Origin: Erwinia typographi
GTDB lineage: Bacteria > Pseudomonadota > Gammaproteobacteria > Enterobacterales > Enterobacteriaceae
Reading direction: 5' to 3'
Length of the DNA stretch: 64,000 nucleotides
Assembly (NCBI RefSeq): GCF_000773975.1
Contig: NZ_JRUQ01000019.1
Coordinates: 186,001-250,000 of the forward strand
The translations under genes were made by a program, and so were the position numbers. Within the stretch, counting starts at the first letter, position 1, and each line of letters opens with the position of its first letter. The notes under the pieces were generated by a model, which saw only the letters and a list, made by a program, of their open reading frames with translations, was not told where the DNA came from and ran no database searches. Positions 27,853 to 36,192 of this stretch are shown here, piece by piece.

Positions 27853-28416
27853 ATGCAGCGCTGCGGTTGGGTTACTCAGGACCCTCTTTATCTTGCCTAC
27901 CACGATACTGAGTGGGGCGTGCCCATTACCGACAGTCGCGGGCTGTTCGAAATGCTCTGTCTGGAAGGACAAATGGCTGGCCTTTCATGGCTGACCGTGT
28001 TGAAGAAGCGTGAGAACTACCGCCGTGCGTTTCATCATTTCGATCCGCAGGCCGTCGCCCTGATGGGAGAAGCCGATGTTGACCGGCTGATGCTCGACAG
28101 CGGAATTATTCGCCATCGTGGGAAGCTATCCGCCATTATCGCCAATGCGCGAGCCCTGCTGGCGATGGAGGCGCAGGGTGAAGCCTTCAATACCTTTATC
28201 TGGCATTTTGTTGATAACCAGCCGCAAATTCATCAGCATACCGATTTCCGTACCGCGCCTACCTTCAGCCCTGTCTCGAATGCGCTTTCCAGGACCTTAA
28301 AAAAGAAAGGTTTTAAGTTTGTGGGCACCACCACCTGCTATTCATTTATGCAGGCCTGTGGGCTGATTAATGACCACGTTACCAGCTGCTTTTGCCACCC
28401 AAACAACCAGCCGTAG
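27853..28416 (+). CDS. tag: DNA-3-methyladenine glycosylase I
   Basis: Base-excision repair enzyme of 187 residues that removes 3-methyladenine from DNA. The E. coli Tag zinc ligands are conserved: Cys4, His17 and the C-terminal HVTSCFCHP region. The base-recognition Glu38 (LCLEGQ) is also present, as are WVTQDPLYLAYHDTEWG and RHRGKLSAII. The start has AAGGA nine to ten bases upstream. In E. coli tag lies close to yiaD, as here; yiaC and bisC are not present between them. Confidence 0.96.
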   Translation: MQRCGWVTQDPLYLAYHDTEWGVPITDSRGLFEMLCLEGQMAGLSWLTVLKKRENYRRAFHHFDPQAVALMGEADVDRLMLDSGIIRHRGKLSAIIANARALLAMEAQGEAFNTFIWHFVDNQPQIHQHTDFRTAPTFSPVSNALSRTLKKKGFKFVGTTTCYSFMQACGLINDHVTSCFCHPNNQP

Positions 28417-28524
28417 CGCCTCTTTACACTTTCAGACCAAAGCCCCGATTTTTTTACATTTTTTGGCGGCATAATCTGAGTTTTATGGGCAAGTTTGCCT
28501 GACGTTGCATTTGAGAAGGATTCT

Positions 28525-29187
28525 ATGAAAAAGCGCTATATCACCCTTGCTCTGGTTTTGAGCGGCACCATTGCCCTCTCGGGCTGTACCACTAACCCCT
28601 ATACCGGCGAACGCGAAGCAGGAAAATCCGGAATTGGCGCTGGCCTGGGCGCCGCGCTGGGCGCAGGCGTTGGCATGCTCTCTTCCTCCAAAAAAGATCG
28701 TGGTAAAGGCGCCCTGATTGGGGCGGCAGCAGGCGCCGCTTTGGGTGGCGGTGCGGGCTATTACATGGACGTGCAGGAAGCCAAACTGCGTGACAAAATG
28801 AAGGGGACCGGCGTCAGCGTGACGCGTCAGGGTGATAATATCGTGCTGAACATGCCAAATAACGTCACCTTTGACAGCAGCAGCAGCACGCTGAAGCCAG
28901 CCGGGGCCAACACTCTGACCGGCGTGGCGATGGTGCTGAAAGAGTATCCGAAAACCGCCGTTAACGTGGCGGGCTACACCGATAGCACCGGCGGCCGTCA
29001 GCTGAATATGACGCTGTCCCAGCAGCGCGCGGACAGCGTTGGCAGCTCGCTGATTACCCAGGGCGTCGCGGCTAACCGTATCCGCACCACCGGGATGGGG
29101 CCGGATAATCCGGTGGCCTCCAACGCCACCGCCGAAGGTAAGGCGCAAAACCGCCGCGTCGAAATTACCCTCAGCCCGCTACAGTAA
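28525..29187 (+). CDS. yiaD: OmpA-family outer-membrane lipoprotein YiaD
   Basis: Lipoprotein of 220 residues. A signal peptide ends in the lipobox ALSGC (Cys21), followed by a glycine-zipper segment (GAGLGAALGAGVGML ... AAAGAALGGGAGYY, residues about 45-85) and an OmpA-like peptidoglycan-binding domain (residues about 105-215). The domain contains NVTFDSSSSTLKP, VAGYTDSTGGRQLNMTLSQQRA and NRRVEI. The ATG at 28525 follows AAGGA; upstream in-frame codons lack a signal sequence. It tethers the outer membrane to peptidoglycan. Confidence 0.93.
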   Translation: MKKRYITLALVLSGTIALSGCTTNPYTGEREAGKSGIGAGLGAALGAGVGMLSSSKKDRGKGALIGAAAGAALGGGAGYYMDVQEAKLRDKMKGTGVSVTRQGDNIVLNMPNNVTFDSSSSTLKPAGANTLTGVAMVLKEYPKTAVNVAGYTDSTGGRQLNMTLSQQRADSVGSSLITQGVAANRIRTTGMGPDNPVASNATAEGKAQNRRVEITLSPLQ

Positions 29188-29406
29188 ACTCCCCTCGCCG
29201 GGCTGCCTACGCGGCCCGGCAACAACGCCTGCTGTGCTGCTGTGTCCTTAAAATCCCTGCCGCGTTGCCTGGAGATGGGCGAGCCTGAGCTTATGCTTTA
29301 TGATGATCCGATCCGCTTTCGGTTATTCCGCGCTATCTTAGGGTAGGAAGTACTGAGAAGGCTGCAATCCCATTTATCCTCACTGTTTACTGTTCAAAGG
29401 ATCGCT

Positions 29407-30432
29407 ATGAACCGCAAGGCTGCACGAGCCACTATAAGCGACGTCGCGAAAGCGGCAAAGACTGGGAAAACCAGCGTTTCGCGCTATCTGAACGGTGAGC
29501 AGAACGTGCTTTCGGCTGATTTGAAGCAGCGAATTGAAACCGCCATCGCCGAGCTGAATTACCGCCCAAGCCAGATGGCCCGTGGCCTGAAGCGGGGGCG
29601 CACCCGGTTAATCGGACTTATTATCGCCGATATCACCAACCCCTATTCGGTGGACGTAATGGGCGGGATCGAGGCGGCCTGCCGGGCGCGGGGCTTCACC
29701 CTGCTGATGTGCAACACCAATAACGAGGTGGATCAGGAGCAGCATTACCTGAACCTGCTCAACAGCTATCAGGTGGAAGGCATTGTGGTAAACGCCGTAG
29801 GGATGCGTGAAGAGGCACTGAGCCAGCTTCAGCAATCTCTGCTGCCAATGGTGCTGATTGACCGTAAAATCCCCGATTTCCCCTGCGACGTGGTGGGCCT
29901 GAATAACGTCGAAGCGGCGACGCAGGTGACCAGCCATTTGATTGAACGGGATTATCAAACGGTAATATTCGTCAGCGAACCGCTTGGCCTGGTGAATACC
30001 CGGCACGAACGTTTGCAGGCTTTCAAAGAGACGATGGCGCGCTACCCAGACCGCGAGGCTGTGCAGGCGGAGGTTTCTCTGACCGACGGCGCCGAGCTGG
30101 ATCGGGTGCTGAAAACGTTCTGGCAGCAGCATGGTTCCCGGCGCTGCGCGGTGATAGTCGTCAACGGTGCCCTGATGTTGCAGGTGGCGCGCTCGCTCAA
30201 ACGCCTTGGGCTGAGCTGGGGTGAGCAGCTTGGTCTGCTGGGCTTCGACGAACTGGAGTGGTCAGAGCTGGCTGGCGTGGGGATTACCACCTTGAAACAG
30301 CCGACCTGGCAGATGGGCTATACGGCGCTGGAGCAGGTTATTCGCCGCATTGAGGGCGATAACGCACCGCCTGCCGATCACGTTTTCTCCGGCGAGCTGA
30401 TTATTCGCGGGTCGACAAGCCTGACGCAATAG
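29407..30432 (+). CDS. ptxS: LacI-family regulator, PtxS-like
   Basis: Repressor of 341 residues. The N-terminal LacI helix-turn-helix (ATISDVAKAAKTGKTSVSRYLNG) and hinge are followed by a periplasmic-binding-protein-type effector domain. The stretch MVLIDRKIPDFPCDVVGLNN followed by SEPLGLVNTRHERL resembles Pseudomonas PtxS, the repressor of 2-ketogluconate genes. The kguE-K-T-D operon begins 1.6 kb downstream behind a perfect palindrome of PtxS type (32000-32013), which supports this. Its probable effector is 2-ketogluconate. It is separated from its presumed operon by the two-gene DUF943/DUF3289 insertion. Confidence 0.75.
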   Translation: MNRKAARATISDVAKAAKTGKTSVSRYLNGEQNVLSADLKQRIETAIAELNYRPSQMARGLKRGRTRLIGLIIADITNPYSVDVMGGIEAACRARGFTLLMCNTNNEVDQEQHYLNLLNSYQVEGIVVNAVGMREEALSQLQQSLLPMVLIDRKIPDFPCDVVGLNNVEAATQVTSHLIERDYQTVIFVSEPLGLVNTRHERLQAFKETMARYPDREAVQAEVSLTDGAELDRVLKTFWQQHGSRRCAVIVVNGALMLQVARSLKRLGLSWGEQLGLLGFDELEWSELAGVGITTLKQPTWQMGYTALEQVIRRIEGDNAPPADHVFSGELIIRGSTSLTQ

Positions 30433-30488
30433 AGGCCGGTAGATTGGGCAAGGGTTGGCCCGAAGTAGGTCAATTATTGAAGATATTA

Positions 30489-30983
30489 TTACTGGTCTTT
30501 TAGTTTTATAATCTCGCCGTCTTTTTTCTTCATATAACTATGGTTGTAAGTATCATAATAAGTTACATCGCCCCCTCTGGAACTCACCCTGAATAAGATG
30601 TCCTTTTCGATACAATTATCTTTTACCTTTCTGTCGTCGAAACAGCGCAGATCCGTTGTTTCAAAGCTCAATCTTGGAACGCTTTTAGGCATTACTTTAT
30701 AACCATCATTGAATCCCCAAAAAACTATCCTGAAGTCCCCCGTTTCATCCTCTTCTGGAACGCCATACTTCTCTTTTAACATTTCTTCGTTTTCTTTCCA
30801 CCATGCTAACTTACCTGCGTCGGTATAGGGAAAGTGTCTGACCAACACATTACTCCCATCGGATTCATGATGGATATCCACTATTTCAACAGGCTCAGAA
30901 ATTTTCAAGATGAAGAAAATTACGCCGAGTAATGCCAACACAGCGACCAGCACCTGAAGAAGCTCATTTTTTATGCTTTTCAT
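30489..30983 (-). CDS. DUF943 family protein
   Basis: Protein of 164 residues with one N-terminal membrane segment (residues about 8-27, LLQVLVAVLALLGVIFFIL) and a soluble, probably periplasmic domain. The family pattern is clear: a NVLVRHFPYTDAGKLAWWKENEEMLKEKYG region, then FRIVFWGFNDGY and a paired-Cys segment (LRCFDDRKVKDNCIEKD). It overlaps the DUF3289 gene by 4 bases (ATGA), so the two are cotranslated. The gene is much AT-richer than the surroundings. Function unknown; an immunity or anchoring role for its partner is a hypothesis only. Confidence 0.8.
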   Translation of the reverse strand: MKSIKNELLQVLVAVLALLGVIFFILKISEPVEIVDIHHESDGSNVLVRHFPYTDAGKLAWWKENEEMLKEKYGVPEEDETGDFRIVFWGFNDGYKVMPKSVPRLSFETTDLRCFDDRKVKDNCIEKDILFRVSSRGGDVTYYDTYNHSYMKKKDGEIIKLKDQ

Positions 30984-31834
30984 TTTTCTGCTTTTTCTCC
31001 ATGAATTTCAACAGTCGCTTCCATATTAACCATAAACGGTTTGAACCCCATTTTTTCCCAGCGTTGTAGTAGGAACCAGATGCGGAAGATCGGCATATTG
31101 TGGTAACGCGGTTTCATCATATCACGATCGTCCAACCCGAAATGATCCTGTCCTTTAAAGTGTACCTTTGCAGTGAATTTACGCCCTTCAATGCGTAGCG
31201 CCATTAACGTTATTTGGGTTGCATGAACATCATGCACAGAAATTCCGAGACCATTTACGCAGTCAATCCAACGGTCAAATTTCGGCAAATAGCTATCACT
31301 GATTTCAATCGCTATGGAGTGTCTGATTTTATCTGAAAAATATTTCAGATCTGTATCTTCTGATAGCGCTATTTTTATGCCATTCAAAGCGCTTTTTTTC
31401 GAGCGATCGTTCCTGATCAGATTAGCATAAGCAAAGTTCAGCAATGAATCACTAAATGGCCTGCCGTTACCGTTTTGCAGATGATTAACCAATCTTAAAA
31501 AGAGCGCCCGATGGCCAAAGAATGAAGCCACCCGTGAGTGCTTGCGCATCTCATCAAAAAGCAGTCTGGAAACGTCCTGATAATTCACCCTCTCTTTGAT
31601 GATTGCCGGTCTGGCTAAGGCGTGGGTGCCAAACGGATAGCGACGCTTTTCACCCGTCCAGGGATCAAAGCTCTCTGACACACTGTCCAACAGGTAATGT
31701 TGCCGGAGAACCTTCTCACTCAGATCGCCACAATGCATATCTTCCGCGTAGCCATCGTCAAAGCGATGCTGGGTAGTGAAAAGTACGTTGGGGAGTTGCA
31801 GTTCGCAGGGAAGGGAGATGCTGCTGTCTGTCAT
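30980..31834 (-). CDS. DUF3289 family protein
   Basis: Soluble protein of 284 residues without a signal peptide, matching the DUF3289 (YPO3983-like) pattern. It has LPNVLFTTQHRFDDGYAEDMHCGDLS at the start, RPAIIKERVNYQDVSRLLFDEM in the middle, then VHDVHATQITLMAL, KVHFKGQDHFGLDD and the FRIWFLLQRW ending. AAGGA lies eight bases before the ATG. In my recollection DUF3289 domains occur near type VI secretion or as tips of polymorphic toxins, but no secretion genes are seen here. It is AT-rich, cotranscribed with DUF943 and inserted between ptxS and kguE. Function unknown. Confidence 0.78.
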   Translation of the reverse strand: MTDSSISLPCELQLPNVLFTTQHRFDDGYAEDMHCGDLSEKVLRQHYLLDSVSESFDPWTGEKRRYPFGTHALARPAIIKERVNYQDVSRLLFDEMRKHSRVASFFGHRALFLRLVNHLQNGNGRPFSDSLLNFAYANLIRNDRSKKSALNGIKIALSEDTDLKYFSDKIRHSIAIEISDSYLPKFDRWIDCVNGLGISVHDVHATQITLMALRIEGRKFTAKVHFKGQDHFGLDDRDMMKPRYHNMPIFRIWFLLQRWEKMGFKPFMVNMEATVEIHGEKAEK

Positions 31835-31959
31835 CGTGAATTCCTTTTAGACGTTATCGGGCTTCATTGCCCATCGGTGGCTATTTTCCCTAAACCTCAG
31901 ATTTCCAGGCGCGTTCAGATCGCATTTTCAGACCATCCCCCAACAAAAATTGTTCACAT

Positions 31960-31975
31960 CGTGAGCGCGATCATA
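31960..31975 (+). promoter_or_regulatory. Candidate CRP site upstream of kguE
   Basis: CGTGA-GCGCGA-TCATA matches the CRP consensus TGTGA-N6-TCACA at 8 of 10 positions. Its centre lies about 70 bases before the start expected from the TATAAC at 32025-32030, close to the usual class I spacing. Confidence 0.4.
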
Positions 31976-31999
31976 AAACCATACACTGCCCCTTTGCTT

Positions 32000-32013
32000 T
32001 GGAACCGGTTCCA
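32000..32013 (+). promoter_or_regulatory. PtxS-type operator upstream of kguE
   Basis: TGGAACCGGTTCCA is a perfect 14-base palindrome with the central CCGG typical of LacI-family operators. It differs by one base per half from the TGAAACCGGTTTCA site I recall for Pseudomonas PtxS. It precedes a -10-like TATAAC (32025-32030) and covers the -35 region, where binding would block transcription of kguE. Confidence 0.75.
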
Positions 32014-32060
32014 TTTAACGTTTTTATAACGTCGAGGCCACACCGAGCCTGGAGGAAGGT

Positions 32061-32810
32061 ATGAAAAGAGAAGTGATAGTGGTGACGGCAGCCTATGGTC
32101 GCGAGCAGATTGCCGCCATGGGCGGTCAGCAGGCCGTGGTGCCCATCGTTGCCGCCGCCGGTGCCGACGGCATTGAAATCCGTCGCGAATTGTTCAGCGA
32201 CAGCGAGTTAAGCACGCTGCCTGCACTGGGAAAAACGCTGGCCGATGCCCGGCTGGTGGTGTTCTATTCCGTGCCGGAAGCGCTGTTTACAGAAGACGGG
32301 CAGCTTAATCCCAGGCTCGATGCGCATTTCGCCGAAGCAAAGCAATTAAATGCTCAGCTACTAAAATATTCGCTGGGACACTATCGCCGCGGCTTTGACT
32401 ACGCCGTCCTGCGCGAAAAGCTGGCGGGTCAGACTCTTCACCTGGTTGTAGAGAACGATCAGACCGACTGCGGCAGGCTGTCCGCCCTGGACAGCTACTT
32501 TCACGATTGCGGCGAAACCCGCACCTGTAGCGGCATGACCTTTGATATGGGCAACTGGCTGTGGGTGGGCGATGACCCTCTGGCCGCCGCCGCAAGCCTT
32601 AGCCGCTTCGTCAGCTATATCCATGTTAAAGCCGCCACGAAAGAGGCCAACGGCTGGCGCGCCGTGGCGCTGGATGAAGCCGACGCTCTGTGGCGCGAGA
32701 CGCTGGCGCGGCTGCCTTCAGGCGTGCCTCGCGGCATTGAATTCCCGCTGGCAGGCGACGATCTGCTCGCCGTCACCCGCCATTACGTTGATCTGCTGCG
32801 AGAGGAGTAA
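32061..32810 (+). CDS. kguE: Sugar phosphate isomerase/epimerase-like protein KguE
   Basis: TIM-barrel protein of 249 residues of the xylose-isomerase-like family (AP_endonuc_2). GIEIRRELF near the N-terminus, LVVENDQTDCG mid-protein, FDMGNWLWVGDDP and YIHVKAA later carry the acidic and His residues that usually bind a metal. It is the first gene of the kguE-K-T-D order known from Pseudomonas 2-ketogluconate loci. Its exact reaction there is not settled. A strong GGAGGAAGG precedes the ATG, and it ends three bases before kguK. Confidence 0.82.
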   Translation: MKREVIVVTAAYGREQIAAMGGQQAVVPIVAAAGADGIEIRRELFSDSELSTLPALGKTLADARLVVFYSVPEALFTEDGQLNPRLDAHFAEAKQLNAQLLKYSLGHYRRGFDYAVLREKLAGQTLHLVVENDQTDCGRLSALDSYFHDCGETRTCSGMTFDMGNWLWVGDDPLAAAASLSRFVSYIHVKAATKEANGWRAVALDEADALWRETLARLPSGVPRGIEFPLAGDDLLAVTRHYVDLLREE

Positions 32811-32813
32811 CCG

Positions 32814-33767
32814 ATGACCTTCCATGAAAACGGCACGCTTGACGTCGTGACCATTGGTGAAGCGATGGCGATGTTTGTCGCCACCGAAGCCGGTGAGCTG
32901 GCCGCAGCCGAACGCTTTGTAAAACGCATTGCCGGCGCCGAGCTGAACGTGGCGATTGGCCTCGCCAGGCTGGGCCTGAAAGTGGGCTGGGTCAGCCGGA
33001 TTGGCGATGACTCGTTCGGTCGCTTTACCCTTCAGCAGCTGGAAAAGGAGGGCGTGGACCACCGCCAGGTGACGACCGACGGGCGTTACCCGACGGGCTT
33101 CCAGCTAAAATCAAAGGTGGATGACGGGTCAGATCCGCTGGTGGAATATTTCCGTAAAGGCTCTGCCGCCAGCCATCTTTCTGCTGAAGACTTCAGCCGC
33201 GACTATTTTGGTTCGGCGCGTCACCTCCATCTGAGCGGCGTCGCCGCCGCTCTCTCTGCTTCCTCGCTCGAACTGTCCAGATACGCCGCGCAGGAGATGA
33301 AACAGATGGGTAAAACGCTCTCTTTTGATCCCAATCTGCGCCCCGTTCTGTGGCCGGATAAGCGTGAAATGGTCAGGCAACTGAACCTGCTGGCAGGCTT
33401 TGCGGACTGGGTACTGCCAGGAATCGGCGAAGGAAAAATACTGACCGGTTACGACCAGCCTGAAGCCATTGCCGACTTTTACCTCGATATGGGCGTGAAG
33501 GCGGTAATAGTGAAAACCGGCTGCGACGGCGCCTGGTACAAAACCTCGCAGGGCGAAAAAGGCCCGGTTGCGGCCATCAGAACGGAGAACGTGGTGGATA
33601 CGGTTGGCGCAGGCGACGGCTTTGCCGTTGGCACCATCAGCGCGCTGCTGGAAGGTAAAAGCCTGCCCGCGGCGATCCGTCGCGGTAACAAAATTGGTTC
33701 ACTGGCCATTCAGGTCATCGGCGACAGCGAAGGCCTGCCGACGCGCGCTGAACTGGCCGATGACTGA
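32814..33767 (+). CDS. kguK: 2-ketogluconokinase, PfkB family
   Basis: Sugar kinase of 317 residues with the PfkB fold. The N-terminal GEAMAMFVA and AGAELNVAIGLARLG region binds substrate, and the C-terminal signature NVVDTVGAGDGFAVG has the catalytic Asp and anion hole. It is also close to 2-keto-3-deoxygluconokinase (KdgK), so sequence alone leaves two choices. The flanking kguE, transporter and 2-ketoacid reductase favour phosphorylation of 2-ketogluconate to its 6-phosphate. Confidence 0.82.
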   Translation: MTFHENGTLDVVTIGEAMAMFVATEAGELAAAERFVKRIAGAELNVAIGLARLGLKVGWVSRIGDDSFGRFTLQQLEKEGVDHRQVTTDGRYPTGFQLKSKVDDGSDPLVEYFRKGSAASHLSAEDFSRDYFGSARHLHLSGVAAALSASSLELSRYAAQEMKQMGKTLSFDPNLRPVLWPDKREMVRQLNLLAGFADWVLPGIGEGKILTGYDQPEAIADFYLDMGVKAVIVKTGCDGAWYKTSQGEKGPVAAIRTENVVDTVGAGDGFAVGTISALLEGKSLPAAIRRGNKIGSLAIQVIGDSEGLPTRAELADD

Positions 33768-33822
33768 CCCAAAATAATAAAAAAGCCCCTACACTCTTTT
33801 AGCCTCAACAGAGGAAACACCT

Positions 33823-35106
33823 ATGAACAAGCAGACAATCGCGCCAAAACGCTGGTGGTATATTATGCCCATCGTGTTTATCACCTACAGCCTGGCGTAT
33901 CTGGACAGGGCGAACTTCAGCTTCGCTTCCGCAGCAGGGATAAACGACGATCTGGGGATCACCAAGGGCATGTCATCGCTGCTGGGTGCCCTGTTCTTCC
34001 TCGGCTACTTCTTTTTCCAGATCCCCGGCGCTATCTATGCTGAACGCCGCAGCGTGAAGAAACTGGTGTTTATCTGCCTGGTACTGTGGGGCGTCTGCGC
34101 TTCGCTAACCGGCATGGTCAGCAATATTCCGATGCTGGCCGCCATCCGCTTTATCCTTGGCGTGGTAGAGGCGGCAGTGATGCCCGCCATGCTGATCTAC
34201 ATAAGCAACTGGTTCACCAAATCTGAACGTTCCAGGGCCAACACCTTCCTGATCCTCGGTAACCCGGTGACCGTGCTGTGGATGTCCGTAGTGTCAGGCT
34301 ATCTGATTGAGTCGTTCGGCTGGCGCGAGATGTTTATCTTTGAAGGCATCCCGGCGGTGATCTGGGCGATAGCCTGGTGGTTTATGGTGCAGGACAAACC
34401 AGCACAGGCGAACTGGCTGAGCAACGACGAAAAAGCCGCCCTCCAGGCGCAGTTAGAGAAAGAGCAGGAAAACATCAAGGCGGTGCGTAATTACAGCGAA
34501 GCCTTTAAGTCACGCAACGTCATCATCCTTTGTATTCAGTACTTTACCTGGAGCATCGGCGTTTACGGCTTCGTGCTCTGGCTGCCTTCTATTCTGCGCA
34601 ACGGCACCCAGATGGGCATGGTTGAAGCGGGCTGGCTCTCGGCGGTTCCTTATCTGGCGGCCACCCTCGCGATGATCGTCGTCTCCTGGGCGTCGGATAA
34701 GTTACAAAACCGCAAATTATTTGTCTGGCCGTTGCTGCTGGTTGGCGCGCTGGCGTTTTTAGGTTCCTGGCTGGTGGGAGCAAACAATTTCTGGCTGTCG
34801 TTCACGCTGCTGACCGTCGCCGGCGCGGCAATGTATGCCCCTTACGGGCCGTTCTTTGCCATCATTCCAGAGATGCTGCCACGTAACGTTGCCGGCGGCG
34901 CAATGGCGCTGATCAACGCTATGGGCGCGCTGGGTTCATTCCTGGGCTCCTGGGTGGTAGGTTATCTGAACGGTGCCACGGGCAGCCCTGCCGCTTCGTA
35001 TATATTTATGGGTGGTTCGCTACTGATTTCGGTCTGGCTGACGCTGATAGTAAAGCCCGCGAAGAACAAACAACCGCCGATGCCGCGCGGCGCTAAACAC
35101 GCTTAA
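33823..35106 (+). CDS. kguT: MFS transporter, anion:cation symporter family, KguT-like
   Basis: Twelve-helix inner-membrane carrier of 427 residues. The ACS-family hallmarks are present: [10 protein letters not shown] in helix 1, the [11 protein letters not shown] loop before the motif-A region, [23 protein letters not shown] in helix 4, and a long central cytoplasmic loop at about 190-225. It probably imports 2-ketogluconate or a related sugar acid, given its position between kguK and the reductase gene. A hairpin lies between it and the next gene. Confidence 0.83.
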   Translation: MNKQTIAPKRWWYIMPIVFITYSLAYLDRANFSFASAAGINDDLGITKGMSSLLGALFFLGYFFFQIPGAIYAERRSVKKLVFICLVLWGVCASLTGMVSNIPMLAAIRFILGVVEAAVMPAMLIYISNWFTKSERSRANTFLILGNPVTVLWMSVVSGYLIESFGWREMFIFEGIPAVIWAIAWWFMVQDKPAQANWLSNDEKAALQAQLEKEQENIKAVRNYSEAFKSRNVIILCIQYFTWSIGVYGFVLWLPSILRNGTQMGMVEAGWLSAVPYLAATLAMIVVSWASDKLQNRKLFVWPLLLVGALAFLGSWLVGANNFWLSFTLLTVAGAAMYAPYGPFFAIIPEMLPRNVAGGAMALINAMGALGSFLGSWVVGYLNGATGSPAASYIFMGGSLLISVWLTLIVKPAKNKQPPMPRGAKHA

Positions 35107-35116
35107 AAATGCACAG

Positions 35117-35132
35117 CGGGCCAGCAGGCCCG
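35117..35132 (+). terminator. Hairpin between kguT and kguD
   Basis: CGGGCC-AGCA-GGCCCG is a perfect 6-base stem followed by TTCC rather than a T-run. It probably tunes or stabilises the transcript between the transporter and reductase genes and does not fully terminate. Confidence 0.4.
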
Positions 35133-35156
35133 TTCCTCAATTCAAGGGAGACGAGA

Positions 35157-36146
35157 ATGAAACCTTCTGTGGTGCTGTACAAGAAATTACCCGAAGATCT
35201 GCGCACAAAGCTTGATGAGCATTTTACCGTTACCGAAATCAACGGTCTTACCCCGGAAACCCTGAGCCAGCACGCGGCGGCATTCCAGCAGGCCGAAGGG
35301 ATTTTAGGATCGGGCGGGAAGATTGATGCCGAATTCCTGGCCAAAGCGCCGAAGCTGCGCGCCGCCTCCAGCGTCTCCGTTGGCGTGGATAATTTTGATA
35401 TCGCCGCGCTGAACGATCGCGGTGTGGCGTTGATGCATACGCCAACGGTCCTGACCGAAACCGTGGCCGATACTATGATGGCTTTAGTCCTCGCCGCGGC
35501 TCGCCGCGTGACCGAAGTTGCCGAACGCGTGAAGGCCGGAGAGTGGCAAAGCAGCATCGGCGCTGACTGGTTTGGCATCGACGTGCATCATAAAAAATTG
35601 GGCATTCTGGGTATGGGACGTATCGGCCTGGCGCTGGCCCAGCGGGCGAACCTGGGGTTCAGTATGCCGATCCTCTATAACGCGCGTAAGCATCATGAAG
35701 AGGCCGAGCAGCGTTTTGGCGCCACCTGGTGCGATCTCGATACGCTGCTGCGCGAGTCCGATTTCCTGTGCATCAGCCTGCCGCTGACCAATGAGACGCA
35801 TCATCTGATTGGCCGCGAACAGCTGGCAAAAATGAAACATTCCGCGGTGCTGATTAACGCCGGACGCGGCCCGGTGATTGACGAAGAGGCGCTGATTGCC
35901 GCGCTGAAAGACGGCACGATCCATGCTGCCGGTCTGGACGTCTTCGAGAAAGAGCCGCTGCCGGTTGATTCTCCTCTGCTGACGCTGCCCAACGTTGTGG
36001 CCCTGCCGCATGTCGGTTCCGCCACCCATGAAACGCGCTACGGAATGGCCAGAGATGCGGTCGACAACCTGATCGCCGCGCTGAGCGGGAAAGTGGAGAA
36101 GAACTGCGTTAATCCGCAGGTGATAATTGCATCACGCCAGGGCTGA
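35157..36146 (+). CDS. kguD: 2-ketoacid reductase (2-ketogluconate-6-phosphate reductase / GhrB-like)
   Basis: D-isomer-specific 2-hydroxyacid dehydrogenase of 329 residues. It aligns throughout with E. coli GhrB (TkrA): [38 protein letters not shown], the NAD(P) loop [14 protein letters not shown], catalytic Arg in [10 protein letters not shown], Glu in EKEPLPVD and His in [11 protein letters not shown]. The ATG at 35157 has GGGAG eight bases upstream. The kgu order makes reduction of 2-keto-6-phosphogluconate to 6-phosphogluconate the likely role. The alternative name ghrB is equally defensible, since yiaD and ghrB are near neighbours in E. coli. Confidence 0.85.
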   Translation: MKPSVVLYKKLPEDLRTKLDEHFTVTEINGLTPETLSQHAAAFQQAEGILGSGGKIDAEFLAKAPKLRAASSVSVGVDNFDIAALNDRGVALMHTPTVLTETVADTMMALVLAAARRVTEVAERVKAGEWQSSIGADWFGIDVHHKKLGILGMGRIGLALAQRANLGFSMPILYNARKHHEEAEQRFGATWCDLDTLLRESDFLCISLPLTNETHHLIGREQLAKMKHSAVLINAGRGPVIDEEALIAALKDGTIHAAGLDVFEKEPLPVDSPLLTLPNVVALPHVGSATHETRYGMARDAVDNLIAALSGKVEKNCVNPQVIIASRQG

Positions 36147-36192
36147 CGTTAAGGTAACCCCCCCTACGACCTGACTAAGCAGTTAATACGTT

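Noticed and set aside
31697-32029. Plus-strand open frame over the DUF3289 start and kguE upstream region
   Set aside because: It overlaps a better gene on the opposite strand and the kgu operator; composition and lack of motifs mark it as a chance frame.
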